A stretch of DNA of 64,000 bases, taken from contig NZ_BONI01000041.1 of the NCBI RefSeq assembly GCF_016862635.1, forward strand, positions 1 to 64,000, given 5' to 3'. The notes below the pieces were generated by a model. The model did no database searches. It saw nothing but the letters and a program-made list of their open reading frames with translations, and had not been told where the DNA came from. This DNA comes from Catellatospora coxensis. GTDB lineage: Bacteria; Actinomycetota; Actinomycetes; Mycobacteriales; Micromonosporaceae. A program made the translations under genes and the position numbers. Below are positions 55,181 through 63,528 of this stretch, in pieces (positions within the stretch are counted from its first letter, which is position 1; every line of letters starts with the position of its first letter).

Positions 55181-55939
55181 TTATGTGGCGACCTGGCTCT
55201 TGTCCGCCGTCGCGCAGACCTGCCGCAGGCGCCGCAACTCGGACTCGGTGCCCACAGCCGGCCGGTGCTCCGGATGGAACGTGTAATGGTGCACGGCCGC
55301 GACCAGGAACGCCGTGTCGACGTGCGATAGGTCCACCGGCAGGTTGTGCCAGCGCACCCGGCCCGGCTGGATCTCGCGCACGTAGAAGGTCGTGTCGCCG
55401 GGCGCGGGCGGCAGCGCGTCGCCCCGGGCGACCGCGTCCCACGGCACCCGCGTGCGCCGCCATCCGCCCAGGATCAGGTGATCCGGGGTCAGCCGGACGA
55501 TCGGCCCGGGGCGCAGCGCGTCGGTGACCATCGTGCCGCCAACCAGCAGCAGCATCACGCCGAGCGGCAGCATGAGGCGGTCGGTGAGCAGCTGCCGCCC
55601 GTGGTCGCCCGACTCGGTCACCGGCACCGCGAAGGCCAGCAGGCCGAACATGATGATCCGGCGGCCCGCGAGCGCGGACACCGGAGCGTCGAAGCCGCCG
55701 TCGCGGACCAGAAACGAGGCGGGCCGGGACCGGTGGCGATGAGCGAACCACTCGTACGCGGCGTACGGCAGCACCAGCGCGGCCAGCAGCGGCAGCAGGA
55801 AGGCGGCGAACAGGGCGTCCGGGTAGCCGAGCCGCTCGGGTCCGTACGCCTCCCAGAGGAACGGCTGGGCCTGCCGCAGCAGCACCCCTACCGCGAGCAG
55901 GCAGAGCGCGACCTGGCGGAACGGGGGCAGGGGCGACAT
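55181..55939 (-). CDS. Membrane protein with PH-like C-terminal part, unknown function
   Basis: About 252 residues. It has four hydrophobic segments in the first 135 residues (VALCLLAVGVLLRQAQPF, ALFAAFLLPLLAALVLPYAA, RRIIMFGLLAFAVPV, LMLPLGVMLLLVGGTMV). The rest is soluble, with RPGPIVRLTPDHLILGGWRR and PWDAVARGD, which resembles the bacterial PH-like pattern of membrane-bound proteins. I do not recognise a named family. The ATG at 55939 is the start, divergent from the amidohydrolase gene by 47 nt. A broken paralogue lies downstream at 54590-55135. Confidence 0.75.
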   Translation of the reverse strand: MSPLPPFRQVALCLLAVGVLLRQAQPFLWEAYGPERLGYPDALFAAFLLPLLAALVLPYAAYEWFAHRHRSRPASFLVRDGGFDAPVSALAGRRIIMFGLLAFAVPVTESGDHGRQLLTDRLMLPLGVMLLLVGGTMVTDALRPGPIVRLTPDHLILGGWRRTRVPWDAVARGDALPPAPGDTTFYVREIQPGRVRWHNLPVDLSHVDTAFLVAAVHHYTFHPEHRPAVGTESELRRLRQVCATADKSQVAT

Positions 55940-55974
55940 GGCGCACACCCTAACCACCGTGATCAACCGTGTGG

Positions 55975-55980
55975 CACAGT
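55975..55980 (+). promoter_or_regulatory. Weak leaderless -10 element of the amidohydrolase gene
   Basis: CACAGT ends 6 nt before the ATG at 55987; the match to TAnnnT is weaker than at other sites. No ribosome site is seen. Confidence 0.25.
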
Positions 55981-55986
55981 GCCAGC

Positions 55987-57069
55987 ATGGCGACGGCGCT
56001 GCATGTGCGGGGCGTGGTGCTCCCCGACGACGAGGTCCGCGATCTGTGGCTGGTCGGCGACCGGGTGTCCCTGACCCCGGTGGCCGGGGCGCGGACGATC
56101 AGCGACGGCGGCTGGGTGCTGCCGGGCCTGGTCGACGCGCACTGCCACATCGGCATCGCGCCCGGCGGGGCCCCGGTGACCAGCCTGGAGCAGGCGCGGG
56201 AGCTGGCGTACGCCGACCGGGACGCCGGGGTGCTGGCGATCCGGGACGCGGGTTCGCCGTTCCCGTACGCCCAGCTCGACGACGACCACGACGTGCCGCG
56301 ACTGGCCCGCGCGGGCCGGCACGTCGCGCCGCCGCGGCGGTATCTGCCCGAGATCGGCGTCGAGGTGCCCGCCGACCAGGTGGTCGCCGAAGTGACCCGG
56401 CAGGCGGCCGCGGGCACGGGCTGGGTGAAGCTGGTCGGCGACTGGATCGACCGCGACCGCGGCGACCTCGCCCCGGCCTGGGACGAGGCGACGCTCACCG
56501 CGGCCGTGGCCGCGGCCCACGCGGCGGGGGCGCGCATCACCGCGCACTGCTTCGAGGAGTCGAGCGTCGCGACGCTGGTCCGCGCGGGCATCGACTGCGT
56601 CGAGCACGGGACGGGCCTGTCCCTCGACTTGATCGACGAGATGGCGCGCCGGGGCACCGCCCTGGTGCCCACAATGATCAACATCGAGACGTTCGGGCAC
56701 ATCGCGGAGCGGGCCGAGGCGAAGTTCCCCGGGTACGCCAAACACATGCTCGCCCTGCGCGACCGCTTCCCGGGTGTCGTGTCCGCGGCGGCCGAGGCCG
56801 GGGTCCCGATCTACGTCGGCTCCGACGCGGGCGGCGGCATCGCGCACGGCCTGGCCGCGCAGGAGATGCTGCGCCTGCACGCCGCGGGCATGTCCGCGCT
56901 CGACGTGCTCGCGGCCGGCTCCTGGCGCGCCCGCGACTGGCTGGGCTTCCCCGGCCTCACCGAAGGCGGCCTGGCCGACCTCACCGTCTACGCCGAAGAC
57001 CCCCGGCAGGACCTGCGCACCCTCCTCGCCCCGCAACGCATCGTCCTGCGCGGCCGCGTCGTCCGCTGA
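55987..57069 (+). CDS. Amidohydrolase-family metal-dependent hydrolase
   Basis: 360 residues of the amidohydrolase superfamily. Metal-binding motifs are LPGLVDAHCHIGIAPGG (HxH), the Lys in GWVKLVGDWIDRDRGD, AHCFEESS, CVEHGTGL and YVGSDAGGGIAHG. The N- and C-terminal beta-sandwich strands are also present (ISDGGWVLPGLV, GLADLTVYAEDPRQDLRTLL). The substrate, a cyclic amide, dipeptide or similar, cannot be inferred. It stands alone, with an imperfect 21-bp hairpin (57089-57163) after it. ATG at 55987; an upstream ATG at 55969 adds six residues. Confidence 0.92.
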   Translation: MATALHVRGVVLPDDEVRDLWLVGDRVSLTPVAGARTISDGGWVLPGLVDAHCHIGIAPGGAPVTSLEQARELAYADRDAGVLAIRDAGSPFPYAQLDDDHDVPRLARAGRHVAPPRRYLPEIGVEVPADQVVAEVTRQAAAGTGWVKLVGDWIDRDRGDLAPAWDEATLTAAVAAAHAAGARITAHCFEESSVATLVRAGIDCVEHGTGLSLDLIDEMARRGTALVPTMINIETFGHIAERAEAKFPGYAKHMLALRDRFPGVVSAAAEAGVPIYVGSDAGGGIAHGLAAQEMLRLHAAGMSALDVLAAGSWRARDWLGFPGLTEGGLADLTVYAEDPRQDLRTLLAPQRIVLRGRVVR

Positions 57070-57088
57070 CTCGGCCCACGCGGCCCGT

Positions 57089-57163
57089 GATCGTTCGAGT
57101 TGCCGGGCAGGTGTGCGTATCTTGGGTGCGCTTTCGCCCCTGTGCCTGGCAAGTCGGGCGATC
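57089..57163 (+). repeat. Intergenic hairpin after the amidohydrolase gene
   Basis: Arms 57089-57109 and 57143-57163 pair over 21 positions with one mismatch and three G-U wobbles, leaving a 33-nt loop. G-U pairs suggest it acts as RNA in the plus orientation. There is no U-tract. Confidence 0.75.
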
Positions 57164-57233
57164 TTGAGCACTTCGGGCGGCGGGCGGGGTGGGACACGGG
57201 CGGGCTGGGGGGAGCGCGGGCCGGGCGGGTCAG

Positions 57234-57239
57234 TAGGAT
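57234..57239 (+). promoter_or_regulatory. Leaderless -10 element of proS
   Basis: TAGGAT ends 8 nt before the ATG at 57248; no ribosome site is seen. Confidence 0.45.
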
Positions 57240-57247
57240 GACCCGCT

Positions 57248-58657
57248 ATGGCGCGTGTGCTCACTCCCCGGGCGGAAGACTTCCCCCGCTGGTACCAGGA
57301 CCTGATCTCCAAGGCTGAGCTGGCCGACAACGGCCCGGTCCGGGGCACCATGGTCATCCGACCGACGGCGTATGCCATCTGGGAGCGGATGCAGGCCGAC
57401 ATGGACACCCGGATCAAGGCGGCGGGCGCGGAGAACGCGTACTTCCCGCTGTTCATCCCGGAGAGCTACCTCAAGCGCGAGGCCGAGCACGTCGAGGGCT
57501 TCTCGCCCGAGCTCGCGGTGGTCACCCACGGCGGCGGCAAGCAGCTCGCCGAGCCGGTCGTGGTGCGCCCCACCAGCGAGACCGTCATCGGCGAGTTCAT
57601 GGCCAAGTGGGTCGACTCCTACCGTGACCTGCCGCTGCTGCTCAACCAGTGGGCCAACGTGGTCCGCTGGGAGATGCGCCCGCGGGTCTTCCTGCGCACG
57701 TCGGAGTTTCTGTGGCAGGAGGGGCACACCGCCCACGCCACCGAGGCCGACGCCAAGGACTACACGCTGAAGATCCACCACGAGGTGTACGAGCGCCACA
57801 TGCGTGACCTGCTCGCCATCCCGGTCGTGCTGGGCCGCAAGACCAACCGCGAGCGCTTCGCGGGCGCCACCAGCACGTACACGCTGGAGGCGATGATGGG
57901 CGACGGCAAGGCGCTGCAGATGGGCACCTCGCACGAGCTCGGCCAGAACTTCGCCAAGGCGTTCGACATCGGCTACTCCTCGCAGGCCGGCACCCGCGAG
58001 TACGCGTGGACGACCTCGTGGGGCACGTCCACCCGCATGCTCGGCGGCCTGATCATGTGCCATGGCGACGACAACGGCATGCGCATCCCGCCGGCGCTCG
58101 CGCCGGTCCAGGCGCTGGTGACCGTGGTCAAGGAGACCGACGGCTCGATCACCTCCGCCGCCCGCACGCTGGTCGAGGACCTGGCCGCGGCCGGGGTCCG
58201 GGTGAAGCTCGACGACCGGGTCGACACCCCGTTCGGCCGCCGCGCCGTCGACGCCGAGCTGAAGGGCTACCCGATCCGGGTCGAGGTCGGCCCGCGCGAC
58301 CTGGCCGAGGGCCGCGTCGTGCTGGTGCGCCGGTTCGACGGCTCGAAGACGCCGCTGCAGCTCGGCGAGGCCGTGGGCGCGGTCACCGCGGCGCTGGAGG
58401 CCGACCAGAAGGCGCTGTACGACGAGGCCCTGGCCCGTCGCGAGGCGCACACCGTCGAGGTGTCCACCCTGGACGAGGCCCTGGAAGCGGCCGGCACCGG
58501 CTGGGCCCGGGTGCCGTGGTCCGCGGTCGGCGTCGACGGCGAGGCGCTGGCCAACGAGCGCGCCGTCACGGTGCGCTGCCTGTTCCGGGCCGACGGCTCG
58601 ATCCCGGCCTCGCAGGACGAGCCTGACCTGACCGCGATCCTGGCCCGCTCGTACTGA
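57248..58657 (+). CDS. proS: Prolyl-tRNA synthetase, archaeal/eukaryotic type (ProS type 3)
   Basis: 469 residues. Class II aminoacyl-tRNA synthetase motifs are PVRGTMVIRPTAYAIWERMQ (motif 1), RPTSETVIGEFMAKW and RVFLRTSEFLWQEGHTAHAT (motif 2), and GGLIMCHGDDNGMRIPPALA (motif 3). The short, insertion-free architecture with SEFLWQEGHTAH marks the type 3 enzyme found in archaea, eukaryotes and many Actinobacteria. The C-terminal domain is short. ATG at 57248 is likely leaderless (TAGGAT). A canonical terminator follows at 58669-58707. Confidence 0.97.
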   Translation: MARVLTPRAEDFPRWYQDLISKAELADNGPVRGTMVIRPTAYAIWERMQADMDTRIKAAGAENAYFPLFIPESYLKREAEHVEGFSPELAVVTHGGGKQLAEPVVVRPTSETVIGEFMAKWVDSYRDLPLLLNQWANVVRWEMRPRVFLRTSEFLWQEGHTAHATEADAKDYTLKIHHEVYERHMRDLLAIPVVLGRKTNRERFAGATSTYTLEAMMGDGKALQMGTSHELGQNFAKAFDIGYSSQAGTREYAWTTSWGTSTRMLGGLIMCHGDDNGMRIPPALAPVQALVTVVKETDGSITSAARTLVEDLAAAGVRVKLDDRVDTPFGRRAVDAELKGYPIRVEVGPRDLAEGRVVLVRRFDGSKTPLQLGEAVGAVTAALEADQKALYDEALARREAHTVEVSTLDEALEAAGTGWARVPWSAVGVDGEALANERAVTVRCLFRADGSIPASQDEPDLTAILARSY

Positions 58658-58668
58658 CCCGGACGACA

Positions 58669-58707
58669 CGAAAGCGGCCCCCGGTCAGGCTCCGGGGGCC
58701 GCTTTCG
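58669..58707. terminator. Bidirectional terminator, proS / coiled-coil gene
   Basis: 16-bp perfect stem (58669-58684 with 58692-58707), loop TCAGGCT, with CTTTC on one side and its complement on the other. It lies between convergent genes. Confidence 0.88.
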
Positions 58708-58712
58708 CCGTC

Positions 58713-59090
58713 TCACGCGGCCGGTCGCTCCGGCAGGCGCGACAGGATCACGCCAAGGGTGTCCTTGACCTGCGCCATGTCGGTCTTCAGCTCGGCGACG
58801 TCGGTTTTCAGGCCGGCGACGTCGGTCTTCAGGCCGGCGACGTCGTCGTCCAGTGTCGAGAAGCGGGCGTTCATCTCGGCGCGGGTGTCGTCCAGGTCGC
58901 GCCGCAGCCCGGTCAGGTCCGACCGGTGCTGCTGGTGGTAGACGGTGTGCCGTTCCAGCATCGCGGTGTGCTTGAGCTGCGTCTCGGCGATCTCGCCGAC
59001 CTGCACGATCACCGTGGTCACATCCTCCTCGATCTTCGGGATGCGCTTGTTCTCGACGGGCCGCTGGTGCTGTTCGATGGGAATCGACAT
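58713..59090 (-). CDS. Coiled-coil protein with 7-residue repeats
   Basis: 125 residues. The N-terminal half is polar (SIPIEQHQRPVENKRIPKIE). The C-terminal half has three tandem heptads LKTDVAG, LKTDVAE, LKTDMAQ, encoded by three 21-bp direct repeats (58793-58852 region), and then ends with VILSRLPERPAA. It should form a coiled coil. ATG at 59090 is preceded by AGGACAGGGAA on the minus strand. I do not recognise a named family. It is divergent from the first DUF402 gene. Confidence 0.85.
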   Translation of the reverse strand: MSIPIEQHQRPVENKRIPKIEEDVTTVIVQVGEIAETQLKHTAMLERHTVYHQQHRSDLTGLRRDLDDTRAEMNARFSTLDDDVAGLKTDVAGLKTDVAELKTDMAQVKDTLGVILSRLPERPAA

Positions 59091-59253
59091 TCCCTGTCCT
59101 CCTGAGCGTGTTGCGGAACGGGACTACTCAGGAGCGGCCCCCACTCCCATCCGGTCCGGTAGTCCGGTGGTGAGCCGCCCATTTCCGCCCTCCCATGGCG
59201 GCCGGGGGTCTTGCGGTGGTGCTGTGGCGTCGGGACGACTCTAGTGTCATACG

Positions 59254-59269
59254 ACTTGGTCAATCAAGT
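59254..59269. promoter_or_regulatory. Palindrome before the DUF402 gene
   Basis: ACTTG-GTCAAT-CAAGT is a perfect 5-bp inverted repeat immediately upstream of the -10 element at 59277. It could be an operator; nothing else supports it. Confidence 0.3.
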
Positions 59270-59276
59270 TCTTCGC

Positions 59277-59282
59277 TAGGGT
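59277..59282 (+). promoter_or_regulatory. Leaderless -10 element of first DUF402 gene
   Basis: TAGGGT ends 6 nt before the ATG at 59289; no ribosome site is seen. Confidence 0.45.
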
Positions 59283-59288
59283 TGGCAC

Positions 59289-59942
59289 ATGCGTTTCGAA
59301 CCCGGACGGGTGATCCTGCACCGCCACTTCCACGGCCACCGGATCGGCCTGCTCAAGACCGCCGTGGTCGCCGCCGACGACGAGCAGGGCCTGCTGCTGT
59401 GGGTGCCCCGCGGGGCTCCGATGCTGGACCGCCTCGCCGTCGACCGGCGCGGCCTGCGGGCCATGCCGTTCTCGGAGTGGATCGAGACGGAGACGAAGCT
59501 CTGGGAGGTCACCTGGTCGGGGCCGAGCCTGCTCAAGTGGCTGCCCCGCGACGAGGACCACTCGGTGTGGTTCTTCCGTGACGAGGATGGCCGCTTCACC
59601 CGGTGGTACGTCAACCTGGAGGAGTCCGGGCAGCGCTGGGACGACGGCGATGTGGCCGGGGTCGACATCGTGGACCAGGACCTCGACATCGTGGTGACCC
59701 CGGACCGGTCCTGGCGCTGGAAGGACGAGGAGGAGTTCACCGAGCGCCTGGCGTACCCGCAGCACTACTGGGTGGCCGACGGCGAGGCGGTGCGGGCCGA
59801 GGGCGAGCGGGTGGTCAAGCTGATCGAGGCGGGCACGTTCCCGTTCGACGGCACCTGGTGCGACTTCCAGCCCGACCCGGCCTGGACGGTGCCCGCCGAG
59901 GTCCCGGCCGGCTGGGACCGCCCCCGCGTCCACCGCCCCTGA
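59289..59942 (+). CDS. DUF402 (FomD/nucleoside-phosphatase-like) protein, copy 1
   Basis: 217 residues. DUF402 markers are FEPGRVILHRHFHGHRIGLL, RWYVNLEESGQRWDDGDVAG, VDIVDQDLDIVVTPDRSWRW, KDEEEF and the end pattern [14 protein letters not shown]. Characterised DUF402 proteins (FomD, Ntdp) are Mn2+-dependent phosphatases acting on CMP-conjugates or nucleoside di/triphosphates, using the acidic and lysine residues of the WKDEEE-type motif. The start ATG is 6 nt after TAGGGT. A tandem paralogue follows 89 nt downstream; the two are about the same length with the same closing motif. Confidence 0.9.
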   Translation: MRFEPGRVILHRHFHGHRIGLLKTAVVAADDEQGLLLWVPRGAPMLDRLAVDRRGLRAMPFSEWIETETKLWEVTWSGPSLLKWLPRDEDHSVWFFRDEDGRFTRWYVNLEESGQRWDDGDVAGVDIVDQDLDIVVTPDRSWRWKDEEEFTERLAYPQHYWVADGEAVRAEGERVVKLIEAGTFPFDGTWCDFQPDPAWTVPAEVPAGWDRPRVHRP

Positions 59943-60017
59943 CCGCCCCGGCTGACCGCCCCGCCTGACCGCCCTGCCCGGACCGTCCGTGGGGCGGCAG
60001 GGGAGTGGGCGGGTCGG

Positions 60018-60023
60018 TAGGGT
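60018..60023 (+). promoter_or_regulatory. Leaderless -10 element of second DUF402 gene
   Basis: TAGGGT ends 8 nt before the ATG at 60032, the same geometry as the first copy. Confidence 0.4.
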
Positions 60024-60031
60024 CGCGGGGC

Positions 60032-60700
60032 ATGTACTTCGAGACGGGGCAGACCGTGCTGCGGCGGTGCTGGCGCGGCGGGCGGATCACGTTTCTGCAG
60101 GCCACCACGGTCGTCGAGGACCGGCCGGGCGGGCTGCTGCTGTGGCTGCCGGCGGGCACGACGTACTGGCGGATCCTGACCGAGGACGGCCGCAGCCACC
60201 ACGACGGCACGCTCGACGAGCTGGGGCCGGACGCCGTCCTGCGGCCGCTGACCTGGGCCGGCAACGATCTGCTGATGTGGCAGCGGCCGGGGGAGCCATG
60301 GTCGGTGTGGTGGTTCTTCCCGGGCGGTGAGTTCAGCAGCTGGTACGGCAACCTCGAGGAGCCCTTCGTCCGCTGGCGCGACGGCGGCGTGTGCGGCGTC
60401 GACTTCGCCGACAACGCGCTCGACGTGCTGGTGGAGCCGGACCTGAGCTGGCGCTGGAAGGACGAGGGAGAGCTGGCCGCCAAGACCGGCCATGCGGAGT
60501 ACTGGGACGAGGCGGGCGCGGCGCGCATCCGGGCTGACGGGGCGCGGCTGATCGAGCTGGCCGAGGCGGGGGCGTTCCCGTTCGACGGGACCTGGTGTGA
60601 TTTCCGTCCCGATCCGGCCTGGCCCGTGCCGCGACGCACAGCGGGTTGGGACCGCCCGCGCGCGATCCGTCCGGTTCCGTCTGGCACAATGGCTAGCTGA
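60032..60700 (+). CDS. DUF402 (FomD/nucleoside-phosphatase-like) protein, copy 2
   Basis: 222 residues. It matches copy 1 at the N-terminus ([20 protein letters not shown]), in the core ([38 protein letters not shown]) and at the C-terminus ([20 protein letters not shown]), so it is a diverged tandem duplicate with about the same active-site acids. The ATG at 60032 is preferred over an upstream start that has no signal. The rpsP promoter region probably begins at its stop codon. Its substrate is unknown. Confidence 0.9.
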   Translation: MYFETGQTVLRRCWRGGRITFLQATTVVEDRPGGLLLWLPAGTTYWRILTEDGRSHHDGTLDELGPDAVLRPLTWAGNDLLMWQRPGEPWSVWWFFPGGEFSSWYGNLEEPFVRWRDGGVCGVDFADNALDVLVEPDLSWRWKDEGELAAKTGHAEYWDEAGAARIRADGARLIELAEAGAFPFDGTWCDFRPDPAWPVPRRTAGWDRPRAIRPVPSGTMAS

Positions 60701-60821
60701 TATTCGGTGCGTTTCCGGCTGCCCTCTAACTTCCGGGGCGCGGCGATGTCTCGAGCAACGGAGCCCGGCAACCCCACGCAGGGCGATGGCGCTCACCTCA
60801 ATCCCACAGGAGTGTAAAACC

Positions 60822-61286
60822 GTGGCCGTTCGTATCCGGCTTCTGCGGATGGGCAAGATCCGCAACCCGCAGTACCGCATCGTCGTCGCCGACTCGCGCA
60901 CCAAGCGCGACGGCAAGGCGATCGAGTACATCGGTATCTACCAGCCGAAGGAAGACCCTTCGGTCATCGAGGTCAAGTCGGACCGGGTGCAGCACTGGCT
61001 GTCGGTCGGCGCGCAGCCGAGCGAGTCCGTGATCGCCATCCTCTCCAAGACCGGCGACTGGCAGAAGTTCAAGGGCCTGCCGGCCCCGCCGCCGCTGCTG
61101 GTGGCCGCGCCGAAGGCCGACCGCAAGTCGACCTACGAGGCCGCCGCCCAGGCTGCCGCGGGCCTCGAGCCCGCCAAGGCCGCCCCGGCGAAGAAGGCCG
61201 CGAAGGCGGAGAAGGCTGCCGAGCCGGCAGCCGAGGCCAAGGTTGAGGAGCAGGCTGTTGCGGCCGGCGACGAGCAGCAGAGCTGA
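60822..61286 (+). CDS. rpsP: 30S ribosomal protein S16
   Basis: 154 residues. The first 80 residues are the S16 core ([46 protein letters not shown]). An Ala/Lys/Glu-rich C-terminal extension of about 65 residues ([20 protein letters not shown]) follows, as in Actinobacteria. The GTG start at 60822 follows ACAGGAG. It heads the rpsP-khpA-rimM-trmD unit; its 121-nt leader shows no clear structure to me. The khpA gene overlaps its end. Confidence 0.97.
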   Translation: MAVRIRLLRMGKIRNPQYRIVVADSRTKRDGKAIEYIGIYQPKEDPSVIEVKSDRVQHWLSVGAQPSESVIAILSKTGDWQKFKGLPAPPPLLVAAPKADRKSTYEAAAQAAAGLEPAKAAPAKKAAKAEKAAEPAAEAKVEEQAVAAGDEQQS

Positions 61287-61521
61287 CGCAGCCCTCCGGC
61301 CCGCGCTGGAGCACCTCGTCAAGGGCATCGTGGACCACCCGGACGACGTCCGGGTGCGTCTGGTCGACAACCGCCGCGGGCCGCGGCTGGAGGTCCGGGT
61401 TCACCCCGAGGACCTCGGCACGGTCATCGGCCGTGGTGGTCGCACCGCACGGGCCCTGCGCCAGGTGGTCGGCTCGGTCGGCGGCAAGGGCATCCGTGTC
61501 GACATCGTCGACGCGTTCTGA
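61258..61521 (+). CDS. khpA: KH-domain RNA-binding protein KhpA
   Basis: The conserved core runs [20 protein letters not shown], then [20 protein letters not shown] and the KH loop [18 protein letters not shown]. KhpA is a small RNA-binding protein linked to cell envelope and sRNA regulation. Relatives start directly at ALRPALEH, but here no ATG or GTG stands there (the codons read GAC GCA GCC CTC). I use the in-frame TTG at 61258, 7 nt after GAGGAG, which overlaps rpsP by 29 nt; a TTG at 61243 is also open. It is about 87 residues from that start. Confidence 0.9.
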   Translation: MRPATSSRADAALRPALEHLVKGIVDHPDDVRVRLVDNRRGPRLEVRVHPEDLGTVIGRGGRTARALRQVVGSVGGKGIRVDIVDAF

Positions 61522-61539
61522 CGGCGGATCAGCAGTCAC

Positions 61540-62058
61540 ATGCTTCTGATCGTCGGACACGTCATGCGCGCGCACGGCATCCGGGGCGAGGTCCTGGTGC
61601 ATCCGCGTACTGACGAGCCCGCGTTGCGCTTCGCGGTGGGCTCGACGTTGATCGTCGAGCCCGCCGTGGCGGGACTGCCGGGCAAGCTGACCGTGGAGGA
61701 GGCGCGCCCGCACTCGGGCGAGCTGATCGTGACCTTCGCGGAGATCCCCGACCGCAACATGGCCGAGCTGGCCAAGAGCGCGGTCCTCAACGTCGACTCC
61801 GCCGACGTCCCCATGCCGGAGGACCCGGACGAGTATCTCGATCACCAGCTGGTCGGGCTCGACGTGGTCACCGTCGCCGGGGAGCCGCTGGGCAAGGTCC
61901 TCCGCATCGACCACGCGCCGGCGTCGGACCTGCTGGTGGTACGCATGCCCGACGGCCGGACCGGCCTCATCCCGTTCGTCAGCGCCATCGTGCCCGAGGT
62001 GGACGTGGCCGGCGGCCGGATCACCGTCGACCCGCCCGGCGGGCTGTTCGACCTGTGA
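61540..62058 (+). CDS. rimM: Ribosome maturation factor RimM
   Basis: 172 residues. RimM binds S19 and helps 16S rRNA 3'-domain maturation. The N-terminal domain starts [20 protein letters not shown] and the PRC-type C-terminal domain includes [20 protein letters not shown] and [20 protein letters not shown]. The gene lies between khpA and trmD as usual. TrmD begins with a GTG that overlaps its stop codon. Confidence 0.97.
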   Translation: MLLIVGHVMRAHGIRGEVLVHPRTDEPALRFAVGSTLIVEPAVAGLPGKLTVEEARPHSGELIVTFAEIPDRNMAELAKSAVLNVDSADVPMPEDPDEYLDHQLVGLDVVTVAGEPLGKVLRIDHAPASDLLVVRMPDGRTGLIPFVSAIVPEVDVAGGRITVDPPGGLFDL

Positions 62059-62834
62059 CGGGCATCCGCGTCGACGTCGTCAGCATCTTCCCCGAGTACT
62101 TCGCCCCGCTGGAGCTGTCGCTCATCGGCAGGGCGCGCACCACCGGGGTCCTCGACCTGCGCCTGCACGATCTGCGCGGGTGGACGCACGACGTGCACCG
62201 CACCGTCGACGACACCCCGTACGGCGGCGGGCCGGGCATGGTGATGCGGCCCGAGCCGTGGGGCCAGGCCTTGGACGAGCTGGTGCCGCAGGGCGCCCCG
62301 GCGCGGCTGGTGGTGCCGACCCCGGCCGGCGCCCCGTTCACCCAGGCCACCGCGTACGAGCTGGCCGCCGAGCCGCACCTGGTGTTCGCGTGCGGCCGGT
62401 ACGAGGGGATCGACCAGCGGGTGCTGGACCACGCCGCGGAACGCATGCCGGTCAGCGAGGTCTCGCTGGGCGACTACGTGCTGTTCGGCGGCGAGGTCGC
62501 GGTGCTGGTGATGCTGGAGGCGATCACCCGGCTGATCCCGGGTGTGCTCGGCAACGCCGACTCGCTGGCCGACGAGTCGCACGCGCACGGGCTGCTGGAG
62601 ACGCCGGTGTACACCAAGCCGCAGTCGTGGCGCGGGCACGACGTGCCCGACATCCTGCGCTCCGGCGACCACGGGAGAATCGCCCGCTGGCGGCGCGACC
62701 AGGCGCTGCTGCGTACCGCATCCCGGCGGCCCGACCTGCTGGCCGCGCTCGACCCGGCCACGCTGGACAAACGTGACCTTGCCCTGCTCGACGAGGCTGG
62801 ATTTCCGGCCCGCCGGGTCGATGTGGCAGAGTAG
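62055..62834 (+). CDS. trmD: tRNA (guanine(37)-N1)-methyltransferase
   Basis: TrmD methylates G37 of tRNAs to prevent frameshifting. The 259-residue SPOUT knot protein has [60 protein letters not shown] and [20 protein letters not shown]. The GTG at 62055 overlaps the rimM stop (GTGA). rplS lies 162 nt downstream behind its own leader. Confidence 0.98.
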   Translation: MTGIRVDVVSIFPEYFAPLELSLIGRARTTGVLDLRLHDLRGWTHDVHRTVDDTPYGGGPGMVMRPEPWGQALDELVPQGAPARLVVPTPAGAPFTQATAYELAAEPHLVFACGRYEGIDQRVLDHAAERMPVSEVSLGDYVLFGGEVAVLVMLEAITRLIPGVLGNADSLADESHAHGLLETPVYTKPQSWRGHDVPDILRSGDHGRIARWRRDQALLRTASRRPDLLAALDPATLDKRDLALLDEAGFPARRVDVAE

Positions 62835-62996
62835 AGAGGTTGCCGTCCGCGGACGGTGACAGCTGCCGTCTGTCGGGCACGCCGTGGCCGACGACGAGGA
62901 CCCAAGCGGACCGCCGCCCTCGTGCGGCACCAGCCTGGGTCAGTATCGCCCACACGCGTATCGGCAACCGATGCGCTGAGATTCAAGGATGCAGCG
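62835..62996 (+). promoter_or_regulatory. Possible rplS leader and promoter
   Basis: GTAGAG (62831-62836) may be a -10 element at the trmD stop codon. The leader contains the 14-nt palindrome CCGTCCGCGGACGG (62843-62856) and other GC-rich repeats that could fold. No known leader motif is recognised. Confidence 0.35.
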
Positions 62997-63353
62997 ATGC
63001 AAACGCTGGACGTACTTGACGCCGCCTCCCTGCGGACCGACCTTCCCATGTTCCGGGCCGGTGACACCGTGAAGGTGCACGCCCGGGTCGTCGAGGGCAA
63101 CCGGTCCCGTGTGCAGGTCTTCCAGGGCGTCGTGATCCGTCGCCAGGGCTCGGGCCTGCGCGAGACCTTCACGGTCCGCAAGCTGAGCTTCGGCGTGGGT
63201 GTCGAGCGCACCTACCCGCTCCACGGTCCCGCCATCGACCGCGTCGAGGTCGTGACCCGTGGTGACGTGCGCCGCGCCAAGCTCTACTACCTGCGCGACC
63301 TTCGCGGCAAGAAGGCGAAGATCAAGGAGCTGCGCGAGGCCAAGGTCGCCTGA
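62997..63353 (+). CDS. rplS: 50S ribosomal protein L19
   Basis: 118 residues: [39 protein letters not shown] and [20 protein letters not shown], with a basic C-terminus ([20 protein letters not shown]). It lies at the 30S-50S interface. ATG at 62997 follows AAGGA. A strong terminator-like hairpin (63373-63408) follows, and lepB comes next. Confidence 0.98.
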   Translation: MQTLDVLDAASLRTDLPMFRAGDTVKVHARVVEGNRSRVQVFQGVVIRRQGSGLRETFTVRKLSFGVGVERTYPLHGPAIDRVEVVTRGDVRRAKLYYLRDLRGKKAKIKELREAKVA

Positions 63354-63370
63354 GACCTCGTCCTCGACGA

Positions 63371-63412
63371 TCACGGGCGGTGACACCCCTTCGGGTGTCA
63401 CCGCCCGTTCGT
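63371..63412 (+). terminator. Terminator after rplS
   Basis: 16-bp perfect stem (63373-63388 with 63393-63408), loop CTTC. The run after it is only weakly T-rich, so termination may be partial. Confidence 0.8.
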
Positions 63413-63528
63413 GTAGGCGCCCTTTGTTAAAGCTCGTATCAGTACCGGAACGGGACTCCCGAAAAGTTCTCCGTTCTTCTAGGCTTGCGGCCGACATCCA
63501 GTGGCGAACTTCACGAGCGGCGGCAGCT

